NCBI GenBank assembly: GCA_900552365.1
Contig: URZP01000085.1
Location: forward strand, 1 to 5,937
Reading direction: 5' to 3'
DNA length: 5,937 nt
From: an uncultured Coriobacteriaceae bacterium
GTDB taxonomy: Bacteria > Actinomycetota > Coriobacteriia > Coriobacteriales > Eggerthellaceae
This document shows positions 1-5,500 of the stretch, in pieces. A program made the position numbers and the translations under genes. The notes beneath the pieces were generated by a model. The model saw only the letters and a list, made by a program, of their open reading frames with translations. It searched no databases and was not told where the DNA came from. Position 1 is the stretch's first letter; each line of letters opens with the position of its first letter.

Positions 1-216
1 TTCATCCAGAGCATCCACCAGCTCCTTACGGATAAAAGGCAACTGGAAATCTATGTAGTAGGCATGAGATGCCTTGACTTCGACGATTTCCGTCATATCC
101 CCGTCAGCGACAAGCGCGCGACGCTCACCACGTACATCGCCATCAACAAGGAGATGTCAAAGGACATGCGTCAGCTGGTCTCACTATTCGTGAACACGTT
201 CGCCCAGTACTTGTAA
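1..216 (+). CDS. C-terminal end of a probable LysR-type transcriptional regulator (5' partial)
   Basis: Frame 1 is open from the first base to TAA at 214-216 and gives 71 residues; the start lies outside the window. The tail has a beta-strand-like stretch (IYVVG), a segment ending in DFRHIPVSD, a second strand (TTYIAINK), and an amphipathic final helix ending in FVNTFAQYL. The pattern of 'hydrophobic strand, xPhxD, strand with xxxNK, final helix' is how the substrate-binding domain of LysR-type regulators usually ends. No DNA-binding domain is visible, so the family call rests on this short tail only. The gene runs toward the minus-strand dehydrogenase gene and ends 18 bases before the shared hairpin. 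Another periplasmic-binding-like or hypothetical protein is possible. Confidence 0.5.
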   Translation, partial: FIQSIHQLLTDKRQLEIYVVGMRCLDFDDFRHIPVSDKRATLTTYIAINKEMSKDMRQLVSLFVNTFAQYL

Positions 217-277
217 GCAAAAAAGGCAAACGAAAAGCGGAGGCGGACCCTCCACACCGGGTAGTCCGCCTCCGCTT
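217..277 (-). terminator. Strong intrinsic terminator between convergent genes
   Basis: A perfect 14-bp inverted repeat (235-248 paired with 264-277, core GCGGAGGCGGA) encloses a 15-base loop that could add a short C/G pairing. Read on the minus strand, the hairpin is followed by a T-rich run (complement of 217-236, including six consecutive T). It is therefore a classic rho-independent terminator for the leftward gene cluster whose last stop codon is at 313. On the plus strand no T-run follows, so it would stop the rightward gene ending at 216 less efficiently, though the hairpin itself is symmetric. Confidence 0.8.
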
Positions 278-312
278 AGTCCGCTGATCGCTGAAAGCGC
301 TTGCAAGCACGT

Positions 313-1311
313 CTATCGGTTCGTTATCTCGGTTTCGCAGGGATCCCCCACCGCCATGCGAACGATTCCGCCCACGCCGCACTCCACCATGCTGTTTACT
401 GCAGCATCCGTGTAGAACGCCATATGCTGCGTGATCACGACGTTGCCGAACTGCATCAGGTAGAACAGATCGCGATTTACCAGCGTCTCGGTGCGGTGAT
501 CTTGGTGCACCATGCCTTTTTCGCCCTCGATGGTGTCCATACCGATGGCGCCGATCTTCTGGCTTTCGATGCCCTCAACCAAAGCGGCAGTGTCCATAAG
601 GTCACCGCGCGAGCAGTTCACCAGAATCACGTCGTCTTTCATCTTGGCAATGGTCTCGGCGTTGATGATATGACGCGTCTCGGGCAGACCAGGCAGATGC
701 AACGTGATGACGTCGCTCTCGCGCAGCAGTTCATCCAATGGGACATAAGTGGCGTACTTCTTAACCGGTTCCTTCTCGCGGTGGTCGTATGCCAAGATAC
801 GGCAACCAAAACCCGAAAGCAGCTCGATAACCTTACCGCCAATATGGCCGGTTCCCATAACGCCCACCGTCAGATCTTTCAGCTCGCGGCCCTGAAGCCC
901 TTCGAGCGAGAAATCGTTCACACGAGCGCGCCACGATGCCTGCTTGTACTTTCGCATGCAGATAAGAATCATCATGATGGTGAATTCCGCAACGCCGTTC
1001 GGTGCGTAACTTGCATTGCAAACGCGAATCCCCAGTTCACGAGCAGCTTCAAGGTCAATATGATCGTAACCGATGGTGCGCGTCGAAATGAACCCGACAC
1101 CACGCTTCGCCCATTCCTCAAGCAACGGGCGGTCGATGCGCCCCTGCCCAAGCATGGTAACGCCCTTGAAGCCGGAAACCATCTCGACATTTTCAAGCGA
1201 AGGGATCTCGCTGGTGATCTCTACTTCGACGCCCCAACGCTTCATCTGAGCCTGAAAAGCCGCCCTTTCATCGTCGCGAACCTCAAAAGCAATGATCTTC
1301 ACACCCGGCAT
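313..1311 (-). CDS. D-isomer-specific 2-hydroxyacid dehydrogenase, D-lactate dehydrogenase/VanH-like
   Basis: This 332-residue protein should be a cytoplasmic NAD-dependent enzyme that interconverts a 2-keto acid (pyruvate or similar) and the D-2-hydroxy acid. The length is that of D-lactate dehydrogenases. Visible elements are the dinucleotide-binding GTGHIG at 153-158, the acidic end of the next strand (AYD, D176) that favours NAD over NADP, and the catalytic triad R235 (in NCSRG), E264 (IEGE) and H296 (TQHMAFYT). These three positions equal the numbering I recall for lactobacillal D-lactate dehydrogenase. SYAPN at 101-105 matches the substrate-loop region. The usual Pro before the catalytic His is Gln here; E. 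coli LdhA also lacks that Pro, so activity is not in doubt. GGGAG at 1323-1319, 7 bases upstream, supports the start. A weak -10-like TACAAT lies at 1364-1359, without a good -35. It is the last gene before the terminator. Lactate fermentation, branched or aromatic hydroxy acids, or D-lactate for cell-wall precursors are all possible. Confidence 0.88.
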   Translation of the reverse strand: MPGVKIIAFEVRDDERAAFQAQMKRWGVEVEITSEIPSLENVEMVSGFKGVTMLGQGRIDRPLLEEWAKRGVGFISTRTIGYDHIDLEAARELGIRVCNASYAPNGVAEFTIMMILICMRKYKQASWRARVNDFSLEGLQGRELKDLTVGVMGTGHIGGKVIELLSGFGCRILAYDHREKEPVKKYATYVPLDELLRESDVITLHLPGLPETRHIINAETIAKMKDDVILVNCSRGDLMDTAALVEGIESQKIGAIGMDTIEGEKGMVHQDHRTETLVNRDLFYLMQFGNVVITQHMAFYTDAAVNSMVECGVGGIVRMAVGDPCETEITNR

Positions 1312-1386
1312 CCTCGATCTCCCGCCACTATTCCCAAAAGTTACCTTTAGCGCACTGCATTGTAGTCGAGAAATGCGACAGGCGTG

Positions 1387-2079
1387 TTAACAAAGCCGTT
1401 CGCTAAGCCAACGAACGCCCTTCGCAACGCGCAAGGCAGGATCTTTGAAGTGATTGCCGGGGTTCATTTCAAATGCGCTAATCGAACCGCGATCGGCAAA
1501 AATGCGCTGGATCTTTCGCGTGTCGTCCTCAACGGTTCGAAGCAACCTGTTCGGCGTGCGAGCTTCCTTGCCGCCAAGCGAGAAATACGAAAACTGAACG
1601 ACCTCATCAACCACACGATTGAAAACGTACTCCCGAAATCCGGGATACCAAAGCGAGCCCGATACGCTTGCCACGGCAGAGAACAGCTTGCTTTCAAACG
1701 AGGCCCATACCGCGAACAGTCCCGCAAGCGAGTATCCGGCTATCGCACGAACGATCTTGGCTTCCCCAAGAACAGCTTCGACGCAGGGAACGATCTCCTG
1801 CTCGAGCAAAGCCAACTGAACGGCGGCTTTTCCCGCAAAAGGAGCATCGTCGCCAAACAGCCCTTCGGACGCCCACGGCGTCATGGCGTCATTCCAAGCA
1901 AAACCCTCGATGAACACCAAAGCAACGCCCGAGACGCCGAGTTTTTTGCATTGAGCTGCGATTTCTTGCGCTTCGTTCGGTGCCACATGAAGGTACACCA
2001 CAGGAAGCGCGCCGTCTTCACCATGACAACCAAGCATGCAAATACTTACGCGCTGCCCCGCCACCTCGATTGTTTCCAT
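1387..2079 (-). CDS. Small alpha/beta-hydrolase of the putative esterase (esterase D/enterochelin-esterase-like) family
   Basis: The 230-residue product lacks a signal peptide or membrane segment and is probably cytoplasmic. The nucleophile elbow is GYSLAG at 115-120 with S117 as catalytic serine, and the likely catalytic histidine is H210 in NPGNHF near the C-terminus. The acidic residue is not certain; E172 in GGKEART or an Asp soon after are candidates. Between them SVSGSLWYPGF (138-148) is typical of the family represented by PF00756/COG2819. The open frame continues 13 codons upstream to 2118, but the internal ATG at 2079 has a strong AAGGAG eight bases before it, so the shorter form is preferred. 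It follows the kinase gene by 50 bases and precedes the dehydrogenase gene by 75, so the three are probably co-transcribed. The substrate cannot be read from the sequence; an ester or thioester of a small molecule, or a surface-glycan acyl group, are options. Confidence 0.75.
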   Translation of the reverse strand: METIEVAGQRVSICMLGCHGEDGALPVVYLHVAPNEAQEIAAQCKKLGVSGVALVFIEGFAWNDAMTPWASEGLFGDDAPFAGKAAVQLALLEQEIVPCVEAVLGEAKIVRAIAGYSLAGLFAVWASFESKLFSAVASVSGSLWYPGFREYVFNRVVDEVVQFSYFSLGGKEARTPNRLLRTVEDDTRKIQRIFADRGSISAFEMNPGNHFKDPALRVAKGVRWLSERLC

Positions 2080-2087
2080 AAGAAGGG

Positions 2088-2093
2088 CTCCTT
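2088..2093 (-). promoter_or_regulatory. Shine-Dalgarno site deciding the esterase start
   Basis: AAGGAG on the minus strand (plus-strand CTCCTT) lies 8 bases before the ATG at 2079-2077. The longer possible start at 2118 has only a weak purine stretch directly after the kinase stop codon, so this site favours the shorter protein. Confidence 0.75.
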
Positions 2094-2129
2094 CAGTTGA
2101 AAGCCGCACCGAAGACATCGGTCGAAGCC

Positions 2130-3104
2130 TTATGCAATGGCCCTTTCCATCTGCAGGCGCTCGTAGCCGTCAATGACTTTGTCGAAGTAGGTTTCCGCGT
2201 ACGACAAGTAAATGTCACGCCATTCACCGGCGCTTCCACCCGACGCCTCTTTCACCAACGACCACAGATACCAGCACCAACCAGCCAACGCAACGTAAGC
2301 GAAGTTATGGCAGCGCTCGGCCAACGTGGCGGGACGACCGAAATATGCATCAAGCGCATCAGAGGCTTCCTGCTCGGAAAGCTGGCAACACACGGTGAAA
2401 GTACCGAAGTCGTGCGCGTAGTCGGACATGCCCGCATACTCCCAGTCGATAAGATGCATGCCATCGTTTTCGTCCACGAGGATGTTCATCGTGAAGAAAT
2501 CGTTATGCGTCAGACACACCGGGGCGCAATCGGCATTCGAATAGGCAGCAACGACAGCCGCCTTCATACGCAAGCGATTGAACGCCTCGTCGGTGATAGG
2601 ACCTTTGCGCAAAAGCAAGCGCTCGTAACGGCGGCTTTCCACGTAAAAGTCGAACGTACGCTTCAGGGTTGCATCCGACTGATGCAGGTCGTGGATCATT
2701 TTCATCGCCACGGCAACCTGCTCGGGGTTGTGGGCGTCAAGCTCGCGGCAGTTCGTGATGAAACGCGAGATTTTCCAACCAGTACGCTCGTCCTCGAACA
2801 CAAACGTGCCATCAAGGCCAAGCTTGAGCGCAACGCGCTGGGCGTCCACCTCGGCCTTTCGATTGATAAGATCTTCGGTGCCAATGCCGGGCATACGGTA
2901 CACGAACTCGCCCTTCGGCGTGGCGAAATGCCAAGACTCGTTGGTAAGGCCCTGCTTCATGGGCCAAATATCAGTGACCTCTTCGCGCGTGGCACCAAGG
3001 ATTGACTGAATGTGATCATATGCAACAGAAGGCAAGACGCATTCTTCTGCGTTAAAACCCTCTTTAATAGAAGGCGCAGTTTCACATGAGTCGTTACCGA
3101 CCAT
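2130..3104 (-). CDS. Choline/ethanolamine kinase-like phosphotransferase (LicA-type, APH fold)
   Basis: A 324-residue cytoplasmic kinase-like protein that should transfer a phosphate from ATP to a small alcohol such as choline or ethanolamine. After a poorly conserved N-terminus (1-27), QGLTNESW at 51-58 matches the nucleotide-loop motif of choline kinases (GxTN), and FVYRMPG at 67-73 holds the expected strand. The catalytic loop is LTHNDFFTMNIL (198-209), giving H200, catalytic D202 and N207 of the HxDxxxxN signature. The metal/Brenner-type second motif is LIDWEYAG (218-225) with D220, followed by HDFG at 231-234. IDWEYAG is characteristic of choline kinase/LicA rather than antibiotic phosphotransferases. 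It sits 193 bases downstream of a LicD-family gene, the classical partner in phosphocholine decoration, and has its own promoter at 3215-3187. The start is the only early ATG; upstream is a G-rich stretch instead of a normal Shine-Dalgarno. The real substrate could be another amino alcohol or a nucleoside/sugar. Confidence 0.85.
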   Translation of the reverse strand: MVGNDSCETAPSIKEGFNAEECVLPSVAYDHIQSILGATREEVTDIWPMKQGLTNESWHFATPKGEFVYRMPGIGTEDLINRKAEVDAQRVALKLGLDGTFVFEDERTGWKISRFITNCRELDAHNPEQVAVAMKMIHDLHQSDATLKRTFDFYVESRRYERLLLRKGPITDEAFNRLRMKAAVVAAYSNADCAPVCLTHNDFFTMNILVDENDGMHLIDWEYAGMSDYAHDFGTFTVCCQLSEQEASDALDAYFGRPATLAERCHNFAYVALAGWCWYLWSLVKEASGGSAGEWRDIYLSYAETYFDKVIDGYERLQMERAIA

Positions 3105-3113
3105 GTCCCCCCC
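3105..3113 (-). promoter_or_regulatory. Unusual G-tract in the ribosome-binding position of the kinase gene
   Basis: Seven consecutive G (plus-strand C run 3107-3113) end two bases before the ATG at 3104. No AGGAGG-like core stands at the usual distance, so the G-run is the only candidate to pair with the anti-Shine-Dalgarno sequence. It is also the longest homopolymer I noticed here and could slip in length, changing initiation strength. Confidence 0.35.
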
Positions 3114-3186
3114 AACCAGTAAAAGAAATTAGATCAATCAGCGAGGTCCCCAACAGACATAAAACTCACCGATTTCGTTAGACTGG

Positions 3187-3215
3187 ATTTTATGCGCCTT
3201 GTTCATTATTGTAAA
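3187..3215 (-). promoter_or_regulatory. Sigma-70-type promoter for the kinase-esterase-dehydrogenase genes
   Basis: On the minus strand TTTACA (3215-3210) is separated by exactly 17 bases from TAAAAT (3192-3187), each one mismatch from consensus. Transcription would begin near 3180 and give an untranslated leader of about 75 bases before the kinase ATG at 3104. The region is AT-richer than the surrounding genes. I see no intrinsic terminator between the LicD stop at 3298 and this promoter, so read-through from upstream remains possible. Confidence 0.7.
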
Positions 3216-3297
3216 GGGAGCGTAAGATTCCGAACAACCTCTTCACGCACGCCTTACATAGCCTCTTGAACACTGCGAAGCCAGCACGGTTACCAAG

Positions 3298-4176
3298 CTA
3301 GATGTTCGCGTATTCGCCGAAGTCAAGCACGTCGGGATAATGCTCCTTGCGCTTGTCCGCCGGCGGAAGCTGCATGAAGTCGCCATAGAACTCATACAAC
3401 AGCTTTTCGGTGTTCTTGGCAATGGGGATCATGGTGTCCTCAAATGGAACCATACGAACAGGATACAGATCATCGCGCAAATACGTGCAGGAGAAACGGT
3501 TAGTATCACACACGTAGCCAACGCGCTTGGTGGAGAAATCATCCTTATAGCGAGTCATGGCATCAAGCGCGCGCTTGTTGAAATCGATGTGGCGCAGGCC
3601 GGGGAGCTTCAATATGCCGCGCATGACGTTCGTTCCCGTGCGAAGGATTTTCGCACGAGCGTCGTTGCCCGCAATGTAGGGGTTCTCGATGCCCTTCACA
3701 ATAGCAAGCTTATTGTTGAACCACGCATCCCAAGCCTGGCTTTTGTACGCCTTCTCGTCGTCAGCCAGGTTGTCCATGGCGAACAGATCCAAGAAAATGC
3801 CCGAGGGACAATCCATGGTGACAAGCGCCGAATCGCGAAACTCGGTTCCCTTCAGCATCATGCGAAACGTTGCCATAGGATAGCGCGGATCGATCTGCGA
3901 ACTGAGCATTTCATACTTATCGGAATGATCACGCTGAACGATTTCGGTGAGTTTGTCCAAGTCGGGGCGCGGCATGCAAATGTCGATGTCATCATCCCAC
4001 GGGATAAAGCCTGTATGACGCAAAGCACCAATGGCGGCACCATACGCAACGAACCAAGTGATGTTGCTTTCTTCGCAGATCTTCGAAAAGTCCTTGAGCA
4101 TCATGAGCATGACGCGATGAAGCTGACGAAGCCTGTCGTCGGTGACGAATTCCTCTTGATTTGCCTGGTCCCCCAT
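3298..4176 (-). CDS. licD: LicD-family protein (nucleotidyltransferase-fold phosphocholine-type transferase)
   Basis: The preferred product has 292 residues. LicD-family proteins transfer phosphocholine or related phospho-alcohols from a CDP-activated donor to cell-surface glycans or teichoic acid, acting at the cytoplasmic face of the membrane. The signature block is clear: FVAYGAAIGALRHTGFIPW at 42-60 followed directly by DDDIDI (61-66), the metal-binding acid cluster of the nucleotidyltransferase fold. GIFLDLFAMD (126-135) is the second conserved motif, and YGDFMQLPP (264-272) with the H279 region closes the domain as in family members. No signal peptide or transmembrane helix is visible. 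The frame is open to an ATG at 4308, but residues before 4176 do not resemble the family N-terminus. The ATG at 4176 has AGGTG five bases upstream and is followed at once by the typical helix (LRQLHRVMLMMLKDF). The donor and acceptor cannot be deduced. Ribitol-phosphate or other phospho-sugar transfer, as in FKRP/fukutin relatives, is an alternative. Confidence 0.87.
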   Translation of the reverse strand: MGDQANQEEFVTDDRLRQLHRVMLMMLKDFSKICEESNITWFVAYGAAIGALRHTGFIPWDDDIDICMPRPDLDKLTEIVQRDHSDKYEMLSSQIDPRYPMATFRMMLKGTEFRDSALVTMDCPSGIFLDLFAMDNLADDEKAYKSQAWDAWFNNKLAIVKGIENPYIAGNDARAKILRTGTNVMRGILKLPGLRHIDFNKRALDAMTRYKDDFSTKRVGYVCDTNRFSCTYLRDDLYPVRMVPFEDTMIPIAKNTEKLLYEFYGDFMQLPPADKRKEHYPDVLDFGEYANI

Positions 4177-4181
4177 AACAG

Positions 4182-4186
4182 CACCT
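4182..4186 (-). promoter_or_regulatory. Shine-Dalgarno site deciding the licD start
   Basis: AGGTG on the minus strand (plus-strand CACCT) lies 5 bases before the ATG at 4176-4174. Together with the family-like N-terminus that follows, this favours the shorter 292-residue protein over the 336-residue frame beginning at 4308. Confidence 0.6.
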
Positions 4187-4289
4187 ATCTGAATAGATGA
4201 AGGCAGCCCCAACGAAGCGCCCGATTTGCAGCTAAACAGTTTATCAAGAACCCGTAAAACTGAACAGATCTGCCCCTCATGCAATTCAT

Positions 4290-4312
4290 ACAGTTTCTGT
4301 CTTGTCACCTGT
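4290..4312. promoter_or_regulatory. Candidate NiaR operator over the -35 box of the membrane-protein gene
   Basis: The outer arms ACAG (4290-4293) and CTGT (4309-4312) form an inverted repeat around a core TGTCTTGTCA (4298-4307), which differs by one base from the palindrome TGTCTTGACA. From memory, firmicute NiaR operators have this kind of core with flanking AC/GT-rich half sites; the right half here (TGTCTTGTCACCTGT, 4298-4312) fits well, the left half poorly. The site overlaps the -35 hexamer at 4302-4307, and a niaR gene lies downstream in the same unit, so repression of the operon by NiaR is plausible. The match to the operator is recalled, not computed. Confidence 0.4.
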
Positions 4313-4329
4313 TAGGTTGGGTATATACT
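4302..4329 (+). promoter_or_regulatory. Sigma-70-type promoter for the EIIC-like/niaR operon
   Basis: TTGTCA (4302-4307) and TATACT (4324-4329) are 16 bases apart and each differs from consensus by one base. Transcription would start near 4336 and leave a leader of about 37 bases, too short for a riboswitch. On the opposite strand TTGCGT (4351-4346) and TATATA (4327-4322), 18 bases apart, could weakly serve the divergent licD gene. Confidence 0.65.
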
Positions 4330-4372
4330 CAGTCAGCATTTCAACACGCAAACGAAAGGACGAGCGCACGAC

Positions 4373-5458
4373 ATGAAAGAACTGCTCAAGCGCAAAGGGA
4401 TCGAGATCTCCGCGCAACGCTACCTCATCGATGCTCTAGGGGCCATGGCTCAAGGCCTGTTCGCCTCCCTTCTTATGGGAACCATTCTTTCCACCCTTGG
4501 CACGCAACTTGGTGTGCAGGCGTTCAGCGATGCCGGCGCATTCGCCAAAGCTGCAGCCGGCCCAGCCATGGCGGTCGCCATCGGATACGCGCTGAAGTCG
4601 CCTTCGCTAGTGCTGTTCAGCCTGGTAGCTGTAGGCGCCGCCGCTAACAGCCTGGGTGGCGCGGGCGGCCCTCTTGCCGTTCTAGTGGTTGCTATCGTCG
4701 CAACCGAATGCGGCAAACTGGTTTCGGGCACCACCAAGATCGACATTCTGGTCACGCCGTTCGTCACCATCATGGTGGGCAGTCTGCTCTCGTACGCCAT
4801 CGCCCCCGGCATCGGCGCTGCAGCCAGCTCGTTCGGTACCCTCATCATGTGGGCAACCGACCTCCAGCCCTTCCTTATGGGCATCGCCGTATCTGTCATC
4901 GTTGGCGTCGCGCTCACCCTGCCCATCTCTTCGGCAGCCATCTGCGCCGCACTCGACCTGACTGGTCTTGCGGGCGGCGCCGCAGTTGCCGGCTGCTGTG
5001 CGCAAATGGTCGGCTTTGCCGCAATGAGCTTCAAGGAAAACGGTGTTGGCGGCCTGATCAGCCAAGGCCTTGGCACCTCGATGCTTCAGATGGGCAACAT
5101 CGTGCGCAACCCACGCATCTGGATTCCGCCCACGCTTGCTTCCGTCATCACCGGCCCTATCGCCACGTGCATCTTCGGCATGACCATGGACGGTGCCGCG
5201 ATCTCCAGCGGCATGGGCACCTGCGGCCTGGTCGGCCCCATCGGCGTGTACACTGGCTGGCTTGCCAACATCGAGGCTGGCATCATGCCCGCCATCACCG
5301 CCTTCGACTGGTTTGGCATGCTTCTGATCTGCATCGTCCTTCCTGCTATTCTTTCCATCGTTTTCGGCAACCTGTTGCGTAAAATGGGATGGATCAAAGA
5401 AGGCGACCTCAAGCTTGAAAGCGCAGACGATATCGCCCGCGCCAACTCCGAGGCTTAA
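4373..5458 (+). CDS. Stand-alone PTS_EIIC_2/PfoR-family integral membrane protein, putative transporter
   Basis: A 361-residue polytopic membrane protein with roughly ten hydrophobic segments between residues 22 and 332, a positively charged N-terminus (MKELLKRKG) and a polar C-terminal tail. Family features are the glycine-rich SLGGAGGP (93-100), ECGKLVSGTTKIDILVTP (112-129), GNIVRNPRIWIPP (241-253) and a late stretch MTMDGAAISSGMGTCGLVGP (270-289). These fit PF13303/COG3641, known as PTS EIIC-like or PfoR 'putative toxin regulator'. It has no fused or adjacent EIIA/EIIB, HPr-type or ATP-binding partner in the window, so phosphotransfer-driven sugar uptake is not shown. niaR follows 42 bases later on the same strand, and a NiaR-like operator overlaps the promoter. 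This suggests a role in uptake or efflux of a niacin-related compound, which is inference. The AAAGGA at 4355-4360 is 12 bases from the ATG, a long spacing, but no other start codon fits. Uptake of a sugar acid or another small molecule remains possible. Confidence 0.8.
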   Translation: MKELLKRKGIEISAQRYLIDALGAMAQGLFASLLMGTILSTLGTQLGVQAFSDAGAFAKAAAGPAMAVAIGYALKSPSLVLFSLVAVGAAANSLGGAGGPLAVLVVAIVATECGKLVSGTTKIDILVTPFVTIMVGSLLSYAIAPGIGAAASSFGTLIMWATDLQPFLMGIAVSVIVGVALTLPISSAAICAALDLTGLAGGAAVAGCCAQMVGFAAMSFKENGVGGLISQGLGTSMLQMGNIVRNPRIWIPPTLASVITGPIATCIFGMTMDGAAISSGMGTCGLVGPIGVYTGWLANIEAGIMPAITAFDWFGMLLICIVLPAILSIVFGNLLRKMGWIKEGDLKLESADDIARANSEA

Positions 5459-5500
5459 TCGACCACGCGCCCAATCGAACGCAAGCGAAAGCAGGAAGCA

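Noticed and set aside
301..1350. Long plus-strand open frame (349 codons) opposite the dehydrogenase gene
   Set aside because: It mirrors the minus-strand gene almost end to end, has no recognisable motif and no ribosome-binding site. The opposite frame encodes a complete catalytic triad and Rossmann motif.
2080..2118. 13-codon N-terminal extension of the esterase starting at 2118
   Set aside because: No good ribosome-binding site precedes it, whereas AAGGAG stands 8 bases before the ATG at 2079.
3216..3297. Possible terminator after licD (GTAAG/CTTAC arms and a CTG/CAG mini-hairpin)
   Set aside because: The arms are only 3-5 bp with long loops and no T-run follows, so no intrinsic terminator is called.
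1384..4200. Plus-strand open frames opposite the esterase, kinase and licD genes (1384-2100, 2097-3005, 3340-4200)
   Set aside because: Each lies in the antisense of a well-supported gene, with no motif or Shine-Dalgarno site of its own.
4265..4272. 8-bp palindrome CAGATCTG in the divergent intergenic region
   Set aside because: It is short, expected by chance at this length, and not placed on either promoter.
4177..4308. N-terminal extension of LicD starting at 4308
   Set aside because: The extra 44 residues do not resemble the family N-terminus and would run through most of the divergent promoter region; the ATG at 4176 has its own ribosome-binding site.
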